Below are positions 47,098 to 58,664 of a stretch of 64,000 bases of DNA, in pieces. Below the pieces are notes generated by a model that was given only the letters and a program-made list of their open reading frames with translations, searched no databases and was not told where the DNA came from. Every line of letters starts with the position of its first letter. Within the stretch, counting starts at the first letter, position 1. Origin of the DNA: Gracilariopsis chorda (Eukaryota; Rhodophyta; Florideophyceae; Gracilariales; Gracilariaceae); assembly GCA_003194525.1 (NCBI GenBank), contig NBIV01000063.1:62001-126000 (forward strand), given 5' to 3'. The translations under genes were made by a program, and so were the position numbers.

Positions 47098-47690
47098 TTG
47101 GAGCGAGAACTCGGGGAACTCCGTATCAGACGTTTGATGGAAGCTAACGCTATGCTCTCCACATTACGCGCATTACGAACAGCGATCAGGTACATAGCAC
47201 CACTAGGAGTCCGCAACGCCACCTTGGTTAGTCTTTCTGATGCTTCACATGGCGGTAAGACGAATGCATACGTACAAACTGGAGTAGTACGCAGAATAAA
47301 GCTGGATACAGCATTTGATGAAGAAACCCTTTTCCACCCGATATTCTGGACGAGAACAATGCAACACAGAGTCACGTATTCTTCTTTTGGCGCAGAGATA
47401 CTGGCATTCCTCGAAGCGGAATAGAGTGTTCGACATGAAAACAACTCTTTTGAACACTTTCCCGCACATCAGCATCCCACATCATATTCTCGTAGATTCA
47501 AAAGCTCTTTTTGATATCATCACTACATTACACGCGTTTCGAGAATCCCGCCTCGGTAAAACCGTGACTCTGATCATAGATGCGTCTGAAGCCGGGAAGG
47601 TAGACACAGTTACCTGGATACCTGGCTTGTTGAACATAGCGGACGCACTAACAAAGAGAAGCCTGAATCACTCAAGGAAGACAAATAAAA
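47098..47690 (+). pseudogene. C2 RT C-terminus / RNase H
   Basis: LVSLSDASHGGKTNAYVQTG is the SDA start of copia RNase H; then FWTRTMQHRVTYSSFGAEIL (the S..E.E helix region), LVDSKALFDIIT, and DTVTWIPGLLNIADALTKRS, the usual copia end ('W......ADALTK'). A frame break occurs near 47420. Most of the RT palm upstream is absent. A stop and then the polypurine tract and right LTR follow. Confidence 0.8.
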
Positions 47691-47799
47691 TGTTTACGGA
47701 TGGTCACTGTTCGATAGATATTTCGAAAGGCATGACGCACCATTCCGCTACATGGTATTAATTCATGGTTGCACAAGGGACACTAACACGACGGGGGGG

Positions 47800-48085
47800 T
47801 GTGAGAACACGTACAAGTTTGTCACGAAGAACAGGGGTCCATGCACTACAATGAGATACAAAGACCTCGGCTGACAGACTTCAGTATCCTAAAGGTCGCG
47901 TAGTATCCCTATTTAAGTAAACCCAAATCCGTGTGGAGACCAACACGGACTCCCGGCAGATTCCTGTGCCGATTGTATTTGCTCGTGACAGAGGTCCCCC
48001 TACACTGCGCCGTTATGAACTTCTCTCACTTCAGAGAAGCCCAAACGACAACTGTACGCATCTGGGGGCCTGATTTATTGCCGAC
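47800..48085 (+). repeat. C2 3' LTR
   Basis: Starts TGTGAGAACACGTACAAG right after ACGGGGGGG. Shares TATTTAAGTAAACCCAAATC and ACACTGCGCCGTTATGAAC with the left LTR. The end is set only roughly. Confidence 0.75.
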
Positions 48086-48225
48086 GAAAACAAATGTAGA
48101 ACAGAATTTAACGTGCGAAGTAAAGTGTTTTCAACTATGCTCACTTGTCGCATAACCCACTCACTTTGTGCAAAGTTATCTTTCGTCCCTTTTCTTCACA
48201 TGTAACACAACTTTTCGTCTTTGTA

Positions 48226-49926
48226 ATGCCTCCGAGTACCCACTCATATGCAAGTGAGCTTGTACGTCTCAAAACCGCATTTGAGGCATATGAGAATGGC
48301 ACGCGAGCAGTCAATGCAACATGCATAGCAAAGGCAAAAACGACCACCTCCTTGTACCGCTATAACAGTTGCGAGCGTGTTCTCAAATCATTCGGCTACT
48401 GAAAGCGTCACCACTCTCCGCATTTGACTGCAGAAGAGGAAGGCTTGATCATCAACCACATTTACAACTACTCTGATCTCGGGCACCCACTGCTGGGCAG
48501 TGGTATTCTTGATGCTGCATAATTAATCATTGCATCTCCCTCCTGTCAGAAGAGAGAAAATACCATTCACCAATGGTCGCCTAGGAAAGAGGTGGTTGAA
48601 ACGGTTTCGGAGATGCCACCAACCCAAAGTAAGACTTGCCCAACGGAATATGCAGTCGGCGGTCGGCTTTGATGCCACCATTGCCAAGGCACAAACAAAC
48701 TTTGCAGAGCTGGAACGAATCATCCACGAAAACAATATCGATCCATTCCACATCTTCAACCTTGATGAAAGCGGAAAGACCCCGAACCGAAAAGTCAATG
48801 GCAGAATCAGGTAGAAGACCTAGAGTAGGAAGTCAAAGCGAGGGATTAAGGGACAGAATCCTCAACGCGCGGTGTTCTTCAAAAATTGAGACCGCGTCTC
48901 CATGAAGTCGGTTATATGGGCCAATGGAACTACATTGTCTCCTTTTTTCGTCATTCAAGGATGCAATATTGTTGTCCAGTGTTGGTCGTCCGCGAAAGTT
49001 ACAGAGAAGACAATCTACAAGAGCTGTCTGCGTGTTGACAGAAAGACAGAAGCCGGGCCTCCAGTAAAGCCGAAACACGGATGTAGTGTAGAGAGAATTA
49101 AAGCTGGACTAAGAGTCAAGAGCGCTGCAAGTCAAACGGGCACCTCACTCACCGTGTTCTGCGTTGTGAGTTGCCTTCCAAGAACGTGGAAGGCCTTTTA
49201 TGAGCGCCCCCTGCCGAGTCGATTGTCAGCCGACCTCGGCAACAATGATAGATGCACTGCCAAGCGTAGAATACGAGAAAGTGCAACCCACGCAGTTGCC
49301 GGCCACGCATTTGCTACCCTCGCAGTTGTCAGCAGCGCATTAGCTAGCGACGCAGTTGTTAGCTACGCACTTGCTACCTATCGGATAGTATTATGTACTG
49401 TACGAGGTGAGTTGATGCCTCATTTGGCTACAACAAATATTGCGCACCGGGCGATAAAAAGTAGCTGGAAAAAAAGGCCTGGAAACACTGGCCGATTGCA
49501 TACCATCGGTCGCCACTCTAATAACTCGAACGGAAGTTGCTAGTGTCGATAAGTATAAATTTGCGCTCTGGGCTGAGGTATTCGTCAAACAGGTGACCCA
49601 TCTAGCGCAATCGCAAAGTACTTCTCATTTACGACGGGTACAGGAGTCGCATTGAGCGAGCGGCTCTCGAAGTTCTTTACAGCTACGGTTTCATTGCCTA
49701 TGTCCTCCCAGCGCACATTTCTGCAGCCACTCAACCTCTCGATTTCAGTCTTTTCAGGCCATTCAGTATACATTTAAACAACCTCACAGGCCAGCTGTCG
49801 TCGAAGGATTATGTGGAGTTCGATGTCTTTGACACTTTGAGGATCATGCAGCGAGCATATGAGCTGAAGTTCACACCTGAAAAAATACAGGGATCATTGG
49901 CAAAGGCCAGTATCTGGCCACTGTAG
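48226..49926 (+). pseudogene. pogo/Tigger-like transposase, broken
   Basis: A psq-type N-terminus from the ATG near 48226 (ELVRLKTAFEAYENGTRAVN), then a CENPB-type DNA-binding block (PFTNGRLGKRWLKRFRRCHQ), then DPFHIFNLDESGKTPNRK, the NLDETG motif with the first catalytic Asp of the DDE_1 core. A piece at 48902 has SVIWANGTTLSPFFVIQG, the next conserved strand. The second and third acidic residues were not found. The tail returns at 49800-49926 with ELKFTPEKIQGSLAKASIWP, the usual 'I..GF...GIWP' block. About 0.75 kb of other sequence, including a minisatellite, replaces the middle. Confidence 0.75.
49291..49380. repeat. 15-bp minisatellite, six units
   Basis: Six tandem 15-mers each starting CGCA: CGCAGTTGCCGGCCA, CGCATTTGCTACCCT, CGCAGTTGTCAGCAG, CGCATTAGCTAGCGA, CGCAGTTGTTAGCTA, CGCACTTGCTACCTA. 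Odd and even units are more alike (CGCAGTTG against CGCAYTWGCTA), so the true period is 30 bp. In one frame it encodes TQLPATHLLP-type repeats. Confidence 0.85.
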
Positions 49927-50172
49927 GCTCTTCAACTCTCTGTAGCGGACTCTACGATCACCGAACTAGTACCTTCACTCAACCACTCAACTTGAGCTCC
50001 TGTGTTGACGCAGAATGGCTGGAGTCTTACATCTAGCGTGAGTACATTCCAGGAGTGAAGCAGCCTGAAGACGTGAGGTAAAAAAATCCGAATCAACCTT
50101 GGATCAGAGGCGGAAGAAGAGAAGAACACTACAAACTCCACGGATAATGACCTCATCAGGCGAGAACTTGCC

Positions 50173-51728
50173 ATGAACGTGAGCGACAGCTCGTCCAGAT
50201 CTCGAGTGAAGAGTCTGTTTACTTTTTACGTGTCTTTGTTAAGTAGGAATGGTCTAGCATGGGTTATGAAGGATCATCCAAAGCTTGCGGTCAAACATAT
50301 AATCTCCGCCGCGAGGCCAAAGTTCATACAGCAACTTCTGGAAACGGACTTAGAATTTGTATTGGTTTTGGTGATTTAGCCCCCAGCTCCAATACGAACC
50401 TCCCGTGTAGTGACGACGACTGCAGCCTGCAGGTTATATCCACAGTTTGTGAAGTTCAATTCTCCGGTGACACCCCCAGTAACTTGGATGACTTCCATTG
50501 AGTGCGCCAAGTATTAGGTTTAAGCATCAAACCCCGTCCTGCCTGGTACAAACAGCGTCTGCTGTCTTGCTTTTTGAGTCCACGAACTGGAGAAGGAAAG
50601 CCTTCTCTCTGTCAACCCTTACAAGTAAAACAATACGTCTGTACTCTCGCGACGCATAAACCCCGCAGAACGATACCCTGCGTTTGAACACATCATTCTG
50701 CTTTGAGGCGTTCTTTCCTGAGTTTAGAGACCATCTCAGCCTATCATCACGCCCCTGAAGGCCCAACGACGTTTTTGTACGACAGCGCTGCAACGTTTCA
50801 ACCACAAGCTGTAGTAAGGCTTGCTCACAACATGAGCATATACTTGCGAGAACCACTTGTGATACGATGAGTATGAATCTTGTAAACCTTGCTCGTTTGG
50901 GTGTGGCTTCCTTCCCAAGAGTAGGCCCAGAACTGTCTGAGCTTTATAGCGTATGAGAAACTAGCAATCTAATGCTCAAGAGAGATTGTAGTAATTACCA
51001 CGGACGTAACGTCAAACTAGCGAGTCTATCAACGGTTGCAGCAATGACATCGCTTGTAGCGTTACATTGGCCAGTGAGTCCATCTATGTTTGTAGCTGTG
51101 ACATAGCTTGTAGCGTTACACATGGCCTATCCAAACACATCGTCCCCGCAGGTACCTGCACCACTCATCACTTCAAAACCTGTACAAGCAGGATTACCGT
51201 CAATCCGCAGCCTGTCAGCCAGTACACCATGAAAGACCAATATCCGATGCCAATTGTGGAACAGAAAGTACTCAAGCTTGCAAAGTCACGCTTTTCGCCA
51301 CATTCGACCTATCGCACTGATATTGACAATTACCCTTGGACAAAGACTATCAGGAGTTTCAATCCTTGATCACACCAGATGGCCTTTATACGCCGACTAC
51401 AGTGCTACATGGCAGTACTAAAGCAACCACTCATATCCAATCTGCACTGGTGAAAGTGTTTCCCAAAAAACTTCGGGAGTAGCTGTTGTACTGGCTAGAC
51501 GACATTCTTCTCCATAACGCTACAGTCGGAGGCCTCTTCAACGGCAATGGCATGCTTTTCCACACCTGCACACAGATTTCCATCTGACTGCACGCATAGA
51601 AATGTATCTTCATTGCAACGTCCATTCGTTGTTGTGGAAAACTCATCTCTTTGGACGGCATCAAACATGACCCTCGCAAGCTGGATGGTCTCACGAATTG
51701 GATTTCAGCCACAACTGGCGCCTATTTA
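50173..51728 (+). mobile_element. Ty3/gypsy element G2, left piece (Gag-like and RT)
   Basis: A Gag-like stretch (50173-50379) has MKDHPKLAVKHIISAARPKF. RT remnants start near 51229: KDQYPMPIVEQKVLKLAKSR, then in another frame DKDYQEFQSLITPDGLYTPT, the RT active site as LLYWLDDILLH (near 51490) and LDGLTNWISATTGAYL up to 51728. The frame is cut exactly where element X starts. In between, 50.4-51.2 kb is too decayed to assign. The pol frame resumes at 60071 and again at 63579. Confidence 0.75.
51000..51130 (+). repeat. Short near-tandem duplication in G2
   Basis: Two copies of a roughly 65-bp segment: GACATCGCTTGTAGCGTTAC and GACATAGCTTGTAGCGTTAC, each followed by TGGCC. This is local duplication inside decayed G2 sequence. 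Confidence 0.6.
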
Positions 51729-51942
51729 GGGCCGTTTTATGACTTTCTTTACGCGGAAACAGTGAACGGGAAATCTGAAGACGTCCAATAAAACGACAGC
51801 ACGTTGCAAGACCTGGAAGCCAAATTTCGTTTCCGTCTGCAGCTCAAACGTTTCCGCAGTCATTTCAACAACATTTTAACTCACCTGCATGCTCTTTTTT
51901 AGTGAGTAGGCTCCTACAAATCACTTTCGACATCACACTAAG

Positions 51943-53302
51943 ATGGATGAAAATTCGATGCAAAGACCAAGCTCAAACATGCCTGAAAAGCATTGAAAAC
52001 ATCACGTTTTGTCCGATAAGGGTTTCCAACCTGGAAGTAACCTGCTTGATGAAATGCAGCGTTCAAATATAACCGTTCCAAACACCGTTGGCGAAGCACA
52101 AGATATTATAACAGCTGCTGCACTGGATAATCACATATCGAAATCCATACTGAAATGCTTGAAGATTGTAGGAGCACGAAATGCTCGATTATCAACAAAG
52201 CATCTTCTCATAGCGCACAAAATGGCACAGAGATCAACAGTCATGGCGGAAATACTGAAGGCAGTGAGCAAACCGAACTCCATTGTTGAGCAACAGTGGA
52301 CTCAAAATCTTCGTTTAACTACCGTCAGAATTATTCGACCAGAAGACGGTAGTGAACAAATTGGATATGTGATAGGAGACATACCAGTTATAAGTAATGT
52401 AATCATCTCAGTTGGTTTGCCAAGTAATGTGTCCCATGGCCAGAGTGTTATTCTGAGTGGTGAAAGAAGACCTGCATTTGTAGCAAGAGAGTACTGCCGC
52501 CTACTTCATTTTTTGGCAAATTTGCGATGACTGCAGCAAGACAACGTCTAGTGCAATGCATGTCAAGAGAAGAACTGGACAAACAGCATGATGATCCGTG
52601 GTCTATTTCGATTGCACCACTATTTAATGACGAGTAGTTTACTCCGCAATCCAATGCAGTCTTGTGCGGTGGCGTTACGTTTGATGACATAAGAATGATC
52701 GATCGGCCCTTCGCCCTCACTGGCGCGATGGTGGGGCTCTGAAACGTACGTTTGGTGAATTCAAATGCCTTTACGGAACATGTGTGTCACGATTTGAAGC
52801 ATCTGGACAAGGCGATCCAGATGCATTTGCGAACTTTGCTCATGGTAGGTGCTACATTATGTATGCTTACTGTTTCCTACAGGTCAACCCCATCCTTCAA
52901 CCAGTAGCCACGCGTGCTTTAAGTACTGATGGACAAAGGGAAGAAGGTGTAGGAGATTCTATATCTCCTTATCGATTTGGTGGACAATCAGTTTCGTATC
53001 ATCCAGAGAAGTGGCGCAAGACAAAAGCACGAGACTTAAACATTATCGGAGTCGAGAGACTCATTTCCGCGTTTAATTCGAATGAGGAGAAGCGGGATGC
53101 TCACTCCAAAAAGTCCGAAACGAGAAAACGGTCGTTCGAAGAAATGGATGCAGCGTCAGGGGCTACCAGATCTACTCTACAGGCCCTGAATGAAGCAAAG
53201 CAAATGCATTCATTATCAAGCACAGAAGAAGAGAAAAGCCTCCTTCAGGGTATAATTCACAAGCTTCTTGGACAGCTGGCAGAAGCCGAAGCTGCCATGT
53301 GA
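51943..53302 (+). pseudogene. Unusual partner protein of element X
   Basis: Starts at the ATG at 51943 (MDENSMQRPSSN). An in-frame TGA at 51994 precedes the long open part (to 52530), then a +1 shift, a TAG near 52636 and a second shift lead into 52784-53302. Homologous throughout to the partner of Y: DDPW..IAPLFND, SRFEASGQGDPDAF, RCYIMYAYCFLQVNPIL, RALSTDGQREEGVGDSISPY. The C-terminus is charged and coiled-coil-like. No Myb/SANT Trp pattern, zinc finger or other known domain is seen, unlike the partner in Z. By position it should help transposition; this is inference. Confidence 0.65.
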
Positions 53303-53721
53303 AATTCTTGCAAAGGGAATGGGGCCTTCGCAAATGGTGCAGGAAGTTTTCATAGCTTGAAACAAAAAGTGATCCATCAGCCTCGGCCTCGCAGCCTCAC
53401 ATCGCAACGTTTATTAACGCTTCACTGACTCTTCACCCAAGTTCTCAGAAATATTCTATCCAGCCAGGGAAATGGGAGTACCCAGTTAACTCGGCAGTGC
53501 TGTAGTGAAGTCTGTTCGGGATCTGACGTATGGCAGGGACAAAGCTGAGCCCAGAGGCAATGCTCGCCTACCAGGAGATACCTCTTTGCAATTATTGACT
53601 CGTAAATGGGCGAAGACGGATCGCTATGATGGAGATTGTTCTCACATTCTTTATTTGCGCAGACATGGCACAGGGATATTCAGTTAGATCTTCACGGGTT
53701 TAGTTTCAGTTCACCATGCAA

Positions 53722-54279
53722 TCATAATCGATGTAAATACGGCACATTGCGCCAGTCGGACGGGAGATGCGGGATGGAGTTGAAGTGCAGCAGCAGCTCA
53801 ATTCTGGGCAGCTGCAAGACGACGTTTGGAAAAGCGGTGAGCTTATTGTGTGAAAGGTTCAGAAAACGCAACTGGCTGCAATACCGGAGCTGTTGACGGA
53901 ATGCTCGTAAGCGACCAAAGGATAGATCTAGAAAATGGAGAACACGTACCTCGGATATGGCGGAGACGTTGCTGATGGGCATGTTACAGTAAAGTACCCG
54001 TAGACGGGAGAAGTTGGCAGTGGATAGAGATGCTTGTTGGGTTTGGGTGTGAAGATGAGGATGTTCTTGTAGAGCTCTTTGCGAGCGGGCAGTACGAACC
54101 CAAGCGTCACGTATGTAAACGCGGCGTGCTTTCCAAAGACGAAGGAGACGGGAGTGATAAAGATTTGGTAAGGCTTCACAGAAGCTTACTGCGTCGGAGA
54201 GAGGGGGCGCCTGGAGTATTGTGCAGTGCAAGTCGAGGGGGAGGTCAAGCAGTGTGGTGGGCGGGGAAGCAGAATTCAT
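53722..54279 (-). CDS. F-box/leucine-rich-repeat-like protein inside X
   Basis: 185 codons from the ATG at 54279. An F-box-like start (LLDLPLDLHCTILQAPPLSD, then SRLLRLWKARRVYIRDAW) is followed by leucine-rich repeats with LHFLDLSFGRLRAF, LRFLNLSHNKLTAFPNVVLQ and a last repeat with IPHLPSDW. F-box/LRR proteins usually select targets for ubiquitination. The frame is open with no stop. Its ATG overlaps the stop of the upstream frame (54276-54677), so an intron or frameshift could join the two. It may be a host gene or fragment captured by X. Confidence 0.6.
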   Translation of the reverse strand: MNSASPPTTLLDLPLDLHCTILQAPPLSDAVSFCEALPNLYHSRLLRLWKARRVYIRDAWVRTARSQRALQEHPHLHTQTQQASLSTANFSRLRVLYCNMPISNVSAISEVRVLHFLDLSFGRLRAFRQQLRYCSQLRFLNLSHNKLTAFPNVVLQLPRIELLLHFNSIPHLPSDWRNVPYLHRL

Positions 54280-54677
54280 GAGGGCTTTGTTGGGACGGTT
54301 TGGGAAGTTGAAGGGGACGGCGAAGGAAGCGTGGGGGGCATTGGGTTGGTTTTTACTGACGACGGTGTCGGTGATGTACGTTTAATGCTGAGTGATGCGG
54401 TGGCGGCGAGCAGTAAAAGAATGGCAGTGTTGTTCTCATTGAGAGCGCATGATGCAATGCGACGGTATGCATGTGGCGTGGCGCACTGGGGGAGGGATGC
54501 GGCATACACACGCACCAGTGCAAACGCGTCACGTATGCGCGGAATGCTCAGTACGTTCAAGTGGCGCCCGATTGACCTGAAAAGCGGTCCAACAACGCGT
54601 CGCACGTCATCTACAAACGAACCGAAACGCTCTTCGCGCCATCTTCCTGAATCCTCTGCCCAAGTGATTGCTTTCAT
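54276..54677 (-). CDS. Unknown reading frame with hydrophobic segment inside X
   Basis: 133 codons from the ATG at 54677. Features: DDVRRVVGPLFRSIGRHLNV, a likely membrane or buried segment (AILLLLAATASLS), and a Ser/Pro/Thr-rich C-terminus. The open stretch reaches further upstream without a stop (to about 54770). Function unknown. It ends in ATGA overlapping the start of the F-box/LRR frame, which is odd for two eukaryotic genes and suggests one gene with a shift or intron. Confidence 0.35.
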   Translation of the reverse strand: MKAITWAEDSGRWREERFGSFVDDVRRVVGPLFRSIGRHLNVLSIPRIRDAFALVRVYAASLPQCATPHAYRRIASCALNENNTAILLLLAATASLSIKRTSPTPSSVKTNPMPPTLPSPSPSTSQTVPTKPS

Positions 54678-55764
54678 TGTCCTGCCAGCTGCTCTGCGTT
54701 TCCATAAGCTCTTCCCGAATCGCTCAAGACTCTTCGCACTGCCTTTCCAGCCGATAGAACCACCACATCACTGCTTATCATCTATGTCCTCTCTCAGTTT
54801 CTCCACTTGCGAATGCTTTGTCCCCGCCGTCATCCATCGCCAAATCTACCACCCGAACTTGCTTCGCCCCCCGATCCATCTTCGGGGGGCGTGTCAAATC
54901 CAGCTTTGCCCGGTGTGGTCAGCTTTCCATCTCACATGATGGGATGGAGCAACATGCATTCGGGCATGCATCACCGACTTCAACACTTCGACAGCAACAT
55001 AAATCCTGCATTCCCGCGCTGAATCTAACTCTTCCCGACCATGACCGCACAAATTTGAAACAGAATCGCAGTAGAGTCATTTCATTCATGCCATTTTGCA
55101 CTTGGCCTTCCCTAAAATGCGTTACGTTGTACCAACTCGTCTGTTTCAATCCTTCCGTTAGAGACAAGCGCTATCGCAGCTTATTTAGCTTACTATGCTA
55201 TGCCACACGACAACCAACACCAAAATTACGGTGAATTTCTCGCGCTGTGTCCTTCCAGGAAAAACAAAACGACAGCACTCCGTACTGAAACTTGATATTA
55301 CCTATTCAGACCACTCTCCTTGCCTCTCTTTTTAATCCACGTTAATTTCTTACCGCCGTCACCAGCCTGATAAATGCTGACAGAAATCCAACTGCACTTT
55401 CTTCATCAACTTCATTTCGGCCGCCCAACTTGCGCGTTTCGCTCTTTTCTCTCCCAGCTGCATAACGAATGCAACCCTCGCCCTTACTACTTTACCGCTC
55501 AACTCACCCGTTTCATACTGCCTACTAATTGTCTCGCTCTCGAATCCTGTCAAAAACACCGCAGCAATCCTCGGCACCGTCCAGGACTGCTTGTGTGATC
55601 CCTTTCCTTCGCCCCTACCATGGCAGCTTCAGTTCATCTTCCCACTACAGCCGCCCCCGTGAACCCACCATCCAAACTGCATCAAACCCCTCCTCCATCA
55701 CTGCATCTAGAACCCTTCAACTCCATTCTGCACTTCAATTCATCCCAGCCTCGCCACCTAATCG

Positions 55765-58122
55765 ATAACAGACTTACTATCCCTTTTGGAAGCCGCTACC
55801 GTGAAATCCAAGTCCTTATCGCCCGTGCCATCGGATCATCCTCACTTTGCCCTCGGAATGCACGTCAAAGACGCCGTTTCCAAACGCCTAGAATGGAAAG
55901 CTCTGCTCGCTGAAGCCGCTCGTTCAGATTCTATTACTGCGAATACGAACAGTTCAATATCGCCAAAAGAACAGCAACAATTTCTGTTTGATTTGAGTGC
56001 CTCCAATGCTAATTCCATTCACGATCTCCTTAAAGATGAAAGTTGTGAAGAAGAAGATGCTCGAACTTGTAAGTTTAAAGGTTCCCACGTTTGCTTGCTC
56101 TTCTTTTCTAAGATTTGGTCACACCCTGCGTGAAATTGTCAGGTCTTGTCCCCAGATTTCGAGACAGAACAATAACCTTTTTTCATTTTCTTTCCCTGGA
56201 CCAACTACAAAGATGTGATAGACTTGTTGGTATGGTCAGAGGCTCAAAATGCCCGAAAAGCTATTTTCAACGATGTTGTATCACCGTTCCGCCGCGTGCA
56301 CAAATCGGATGTCCAGCAGAGTTATCGATTTCCTGTTGCCATTCTATCCACAGAGAACGGTGCCTTTCTTGAACCCTACCAGGTGCGTGGTGATCACGAA
56401 CAGACCAGTGCGCAAAATGTATACGGTGCTCAAGCGCAGTTTCTGGCGCTCTGAAGGGGTGCTGTTGCTGATGATGTCGATGTTCTTGGTATAGTTGGAG
56501 AAAACTCCGACAGAGTTAAAGCATCTCTGGAAGCTGTGCTGGAAGCAGATGGACGTCAGTGGATTTCTAACGCCGTGTCGCAAGTCTTATATGCATATCT
56601 TGATTCTGTTACCACAGCCAATCTATGTATTAATCGCCGCATTTGTGAGGCTCAGGACATCAAGTATTGTGTCGAAGGTCCAGCGCTTGCGTTTCTCTCT
56701 CAGACAGCTCATCCATCTGACCCCAACGAGGGATGTGGTGCAATGCACCAAAGGGGAAAAACACCGAAAGACGTTCGGGATCTTCCTCTCACGAGGTGAA
56801 CCCAGTTGGGTAGAGTCCTCCCAGAGGTGTCACGGCGAAACCGGTTTGTAAGACCAGGGACACCTGTCGCGACTCGCGCAGGGAGGTGAAGGCGAAGAAT
56901 GGGTATCCGCGTGAGCGGGGTGTGATCCTCAGTAGAGGTATGTTTCCACGTAAGTGGGGGCGTGTGAGCGGATGCGCACACGAGGGCCGCGGATAGCGGG
57001 AGGTGCTACCCTAAAAAGGGGAAAGAGGAAGGACGAAGTGGGTCGCGAGAGCGACGAGCAGATACGGCAATGCCGGTGGACAGGACTCCCTATACAGGGC
57101 GAAACACCAATATGATTGGAACAATTATACTCCCAGTGATGGGTTTTTTTAGATGTGCAAGGGGGTTAGATGTCCCGTGGTTTACGGCGTTTCCCTCTAA
57201 GGGGGAGTAGAGTACGCGCGCAAGCGGTAACAACTAGAGCCAATTCCCCAGGTTGGGGTCCCTTGTTGGGGAAGGTTTACTGGTGCGACGGCAGTGCGCC
57301 GTCGCACGAAGTACTAGCTTCCCAGAAATGGGTGGGAAAATAACAAATAATATTAACTAAAATACTCCACATTTCGTGGCAACATCCACTACTGTGGCCA
57401 ACCGCCAATTGACCCAAAACCGTGTCCCACGTGTCCATACCCACCATTGTGGGGCGTAGTTCATACACACACTACACAACCGATAATATCGGGAAAACGA
57501 TCAAGTACCTAGATTCCCTCCCTGGGGGCGTTGCACTTCAAGGGACTCCGAAACGCAGATATATTGCTTACCAGTCCCGGCTCTTGGTTTGGATTTCATG
57601 ACTGTGCGCATATTATCATACATTCAAGGCCTGCTTCCTCATTTTCTGTTCAGCTAACGCATGAGAAGCATCAACGCATTGGTCCTTTCATGCGTATTAT
57701 GCACCGCCAAGACCAGAGACGAGAAAAAATTCGGTTGCCTGTTTGTGAGGCTATGGACCATGATTTCCGAGATCGGTGTTCCCACAATTCGAGATAAAGT
57801 AGATCACGCGACGCACATATCTGAAGCATTCATGTATCATTTAAGAGACTGCGAGGGTTTGCTTTCGACCAACGAAGGCGTCGGATGTGTCATAAGCCTC
57901 TCTTATGAGCTTTCCAGAAGCGAACGGAGTAACTTTGAAGTCAAAGAAATTGAAGTCCTCTCGACTATCAGAAAGAGATTGTACAGCTATGTCACTGACA
58001 ATGCCAAACAGAACCCGATTTTCCAAGCCTGCAGATTCCCACCACTGGTACAGAAACAGCTCAAGAGCATGCAGATCATAGCAAGGTGGCATTTAGCGCT
58101 GTGGTCGCAGCTCCTCTGGTAA
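55765..58122 (+). pseudogene. Spliced unknown gene inside X, broken by TGA and by repeat M3
   Basis: Open from after a TAA near 55762: LSLLEAATVKSKSLSPVPSD, then ALGMHVKDAVSKRLEWKALL. A GTAAGT site at about 56068 and an AAAG acceptor near 56210 keep the frame and join to VIDLLVWSEAQNARKAIFND. The frame meets TGA at 56452, continues in the same frame (DVDVLGIVGENSDRVKASLE), and is cut at 56737 by M3. Beyond M3, 57661-58122 is open again (ISEAFMYHLRDCEGLL, FEVKEIEVLSTIRKRLYSY). Whether that belongs to the same gene is not certain. No domain is recognised. A Pro-rich frame at 55620-55760 may be an upstream exon. Confidence 0.4.
56738..57536 (-). repeat. Dispersed 0.8-kb repeat, copy M3
   Basis: An inverted copy relative to M1 and M2. 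On the minus strand it begins GTGCAACGCCCCCAGG and ends TTTGGTGCATTGCAC, with the same internal hairpin (perfect stem) and GGACACGTGGGACACGG block. It interrupts the unknown gene inside X, so it inserted after that gene was in place. Confidence 0.8.
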
Positions 58123-58664
58123 CGGTGGCAGTGGGTCGGACTTGGGCGGCGCACAATTGGATCTGAAAGGGTCGGAAGATGGCAAGACCGCTGATGCACA
58201 TGATGTATGCAGAATTGGGGAAGCAGTTCCAGATCGAAAGTTAAGACGGTGCTCTCGAAATCCTTCTAGCCTCAGTGATGAAATCTGAGCGATGCATAGA
58301 AGGCAGGGGACCCATGGTGTAATGAACGGCGTATTTGTCAGCATTCACAAGCTTGGAGAGTGCGAAAAGCGAATAGCTGCGGTCCATGTGGGGATTGAAG
58401 AAACCATGCCTTCGGAAGATGTCGGTCATTCTGTTGTGATGTGTTCACCAGGCAAAGCAGGGCTGGTATTATGAAGATAATGGCGAACAGAATCCATCCA
58501 GGTCTAGCAGATCTGTATTTTCACGCCCTACAACTCCACCACCAAGTGTCCCTTTCAGTACCTCAAGTTTAAAACCCTTTACTCCACCATTTACCGCCTA
58601 GGATTCTGTTCGCAACACTTTAAAATAAAGCTCAGCATGTTCTTCTTCGTACAGAGCCCTGTCT

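Larger units (their letters stand above)
43836..48085 (+). mobile_element. Ty1/copia retrotransposon C2 with two LTRs
   Basis: Two direct, similar terminal sequences begin TGTTGGGAAACAAGTACAAG (43836) and TGTGAGAACACGTACAAG (47800). Each continues through CCTAAAGGTCGCG, TATTTAAGTAAACCCAAATCC and ACGGACTCCCGGCAGATTC to about 44120 and 48085. A purine run ACGGGGGGG lies just before the right LTR, as expected for a polypurine tract. Between them come Gag-like, integrase and RT/RNase H pieces in copia order. Much of RT is missing, so the element is defective. The target duplication is not clear. Confidence 0.85.
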
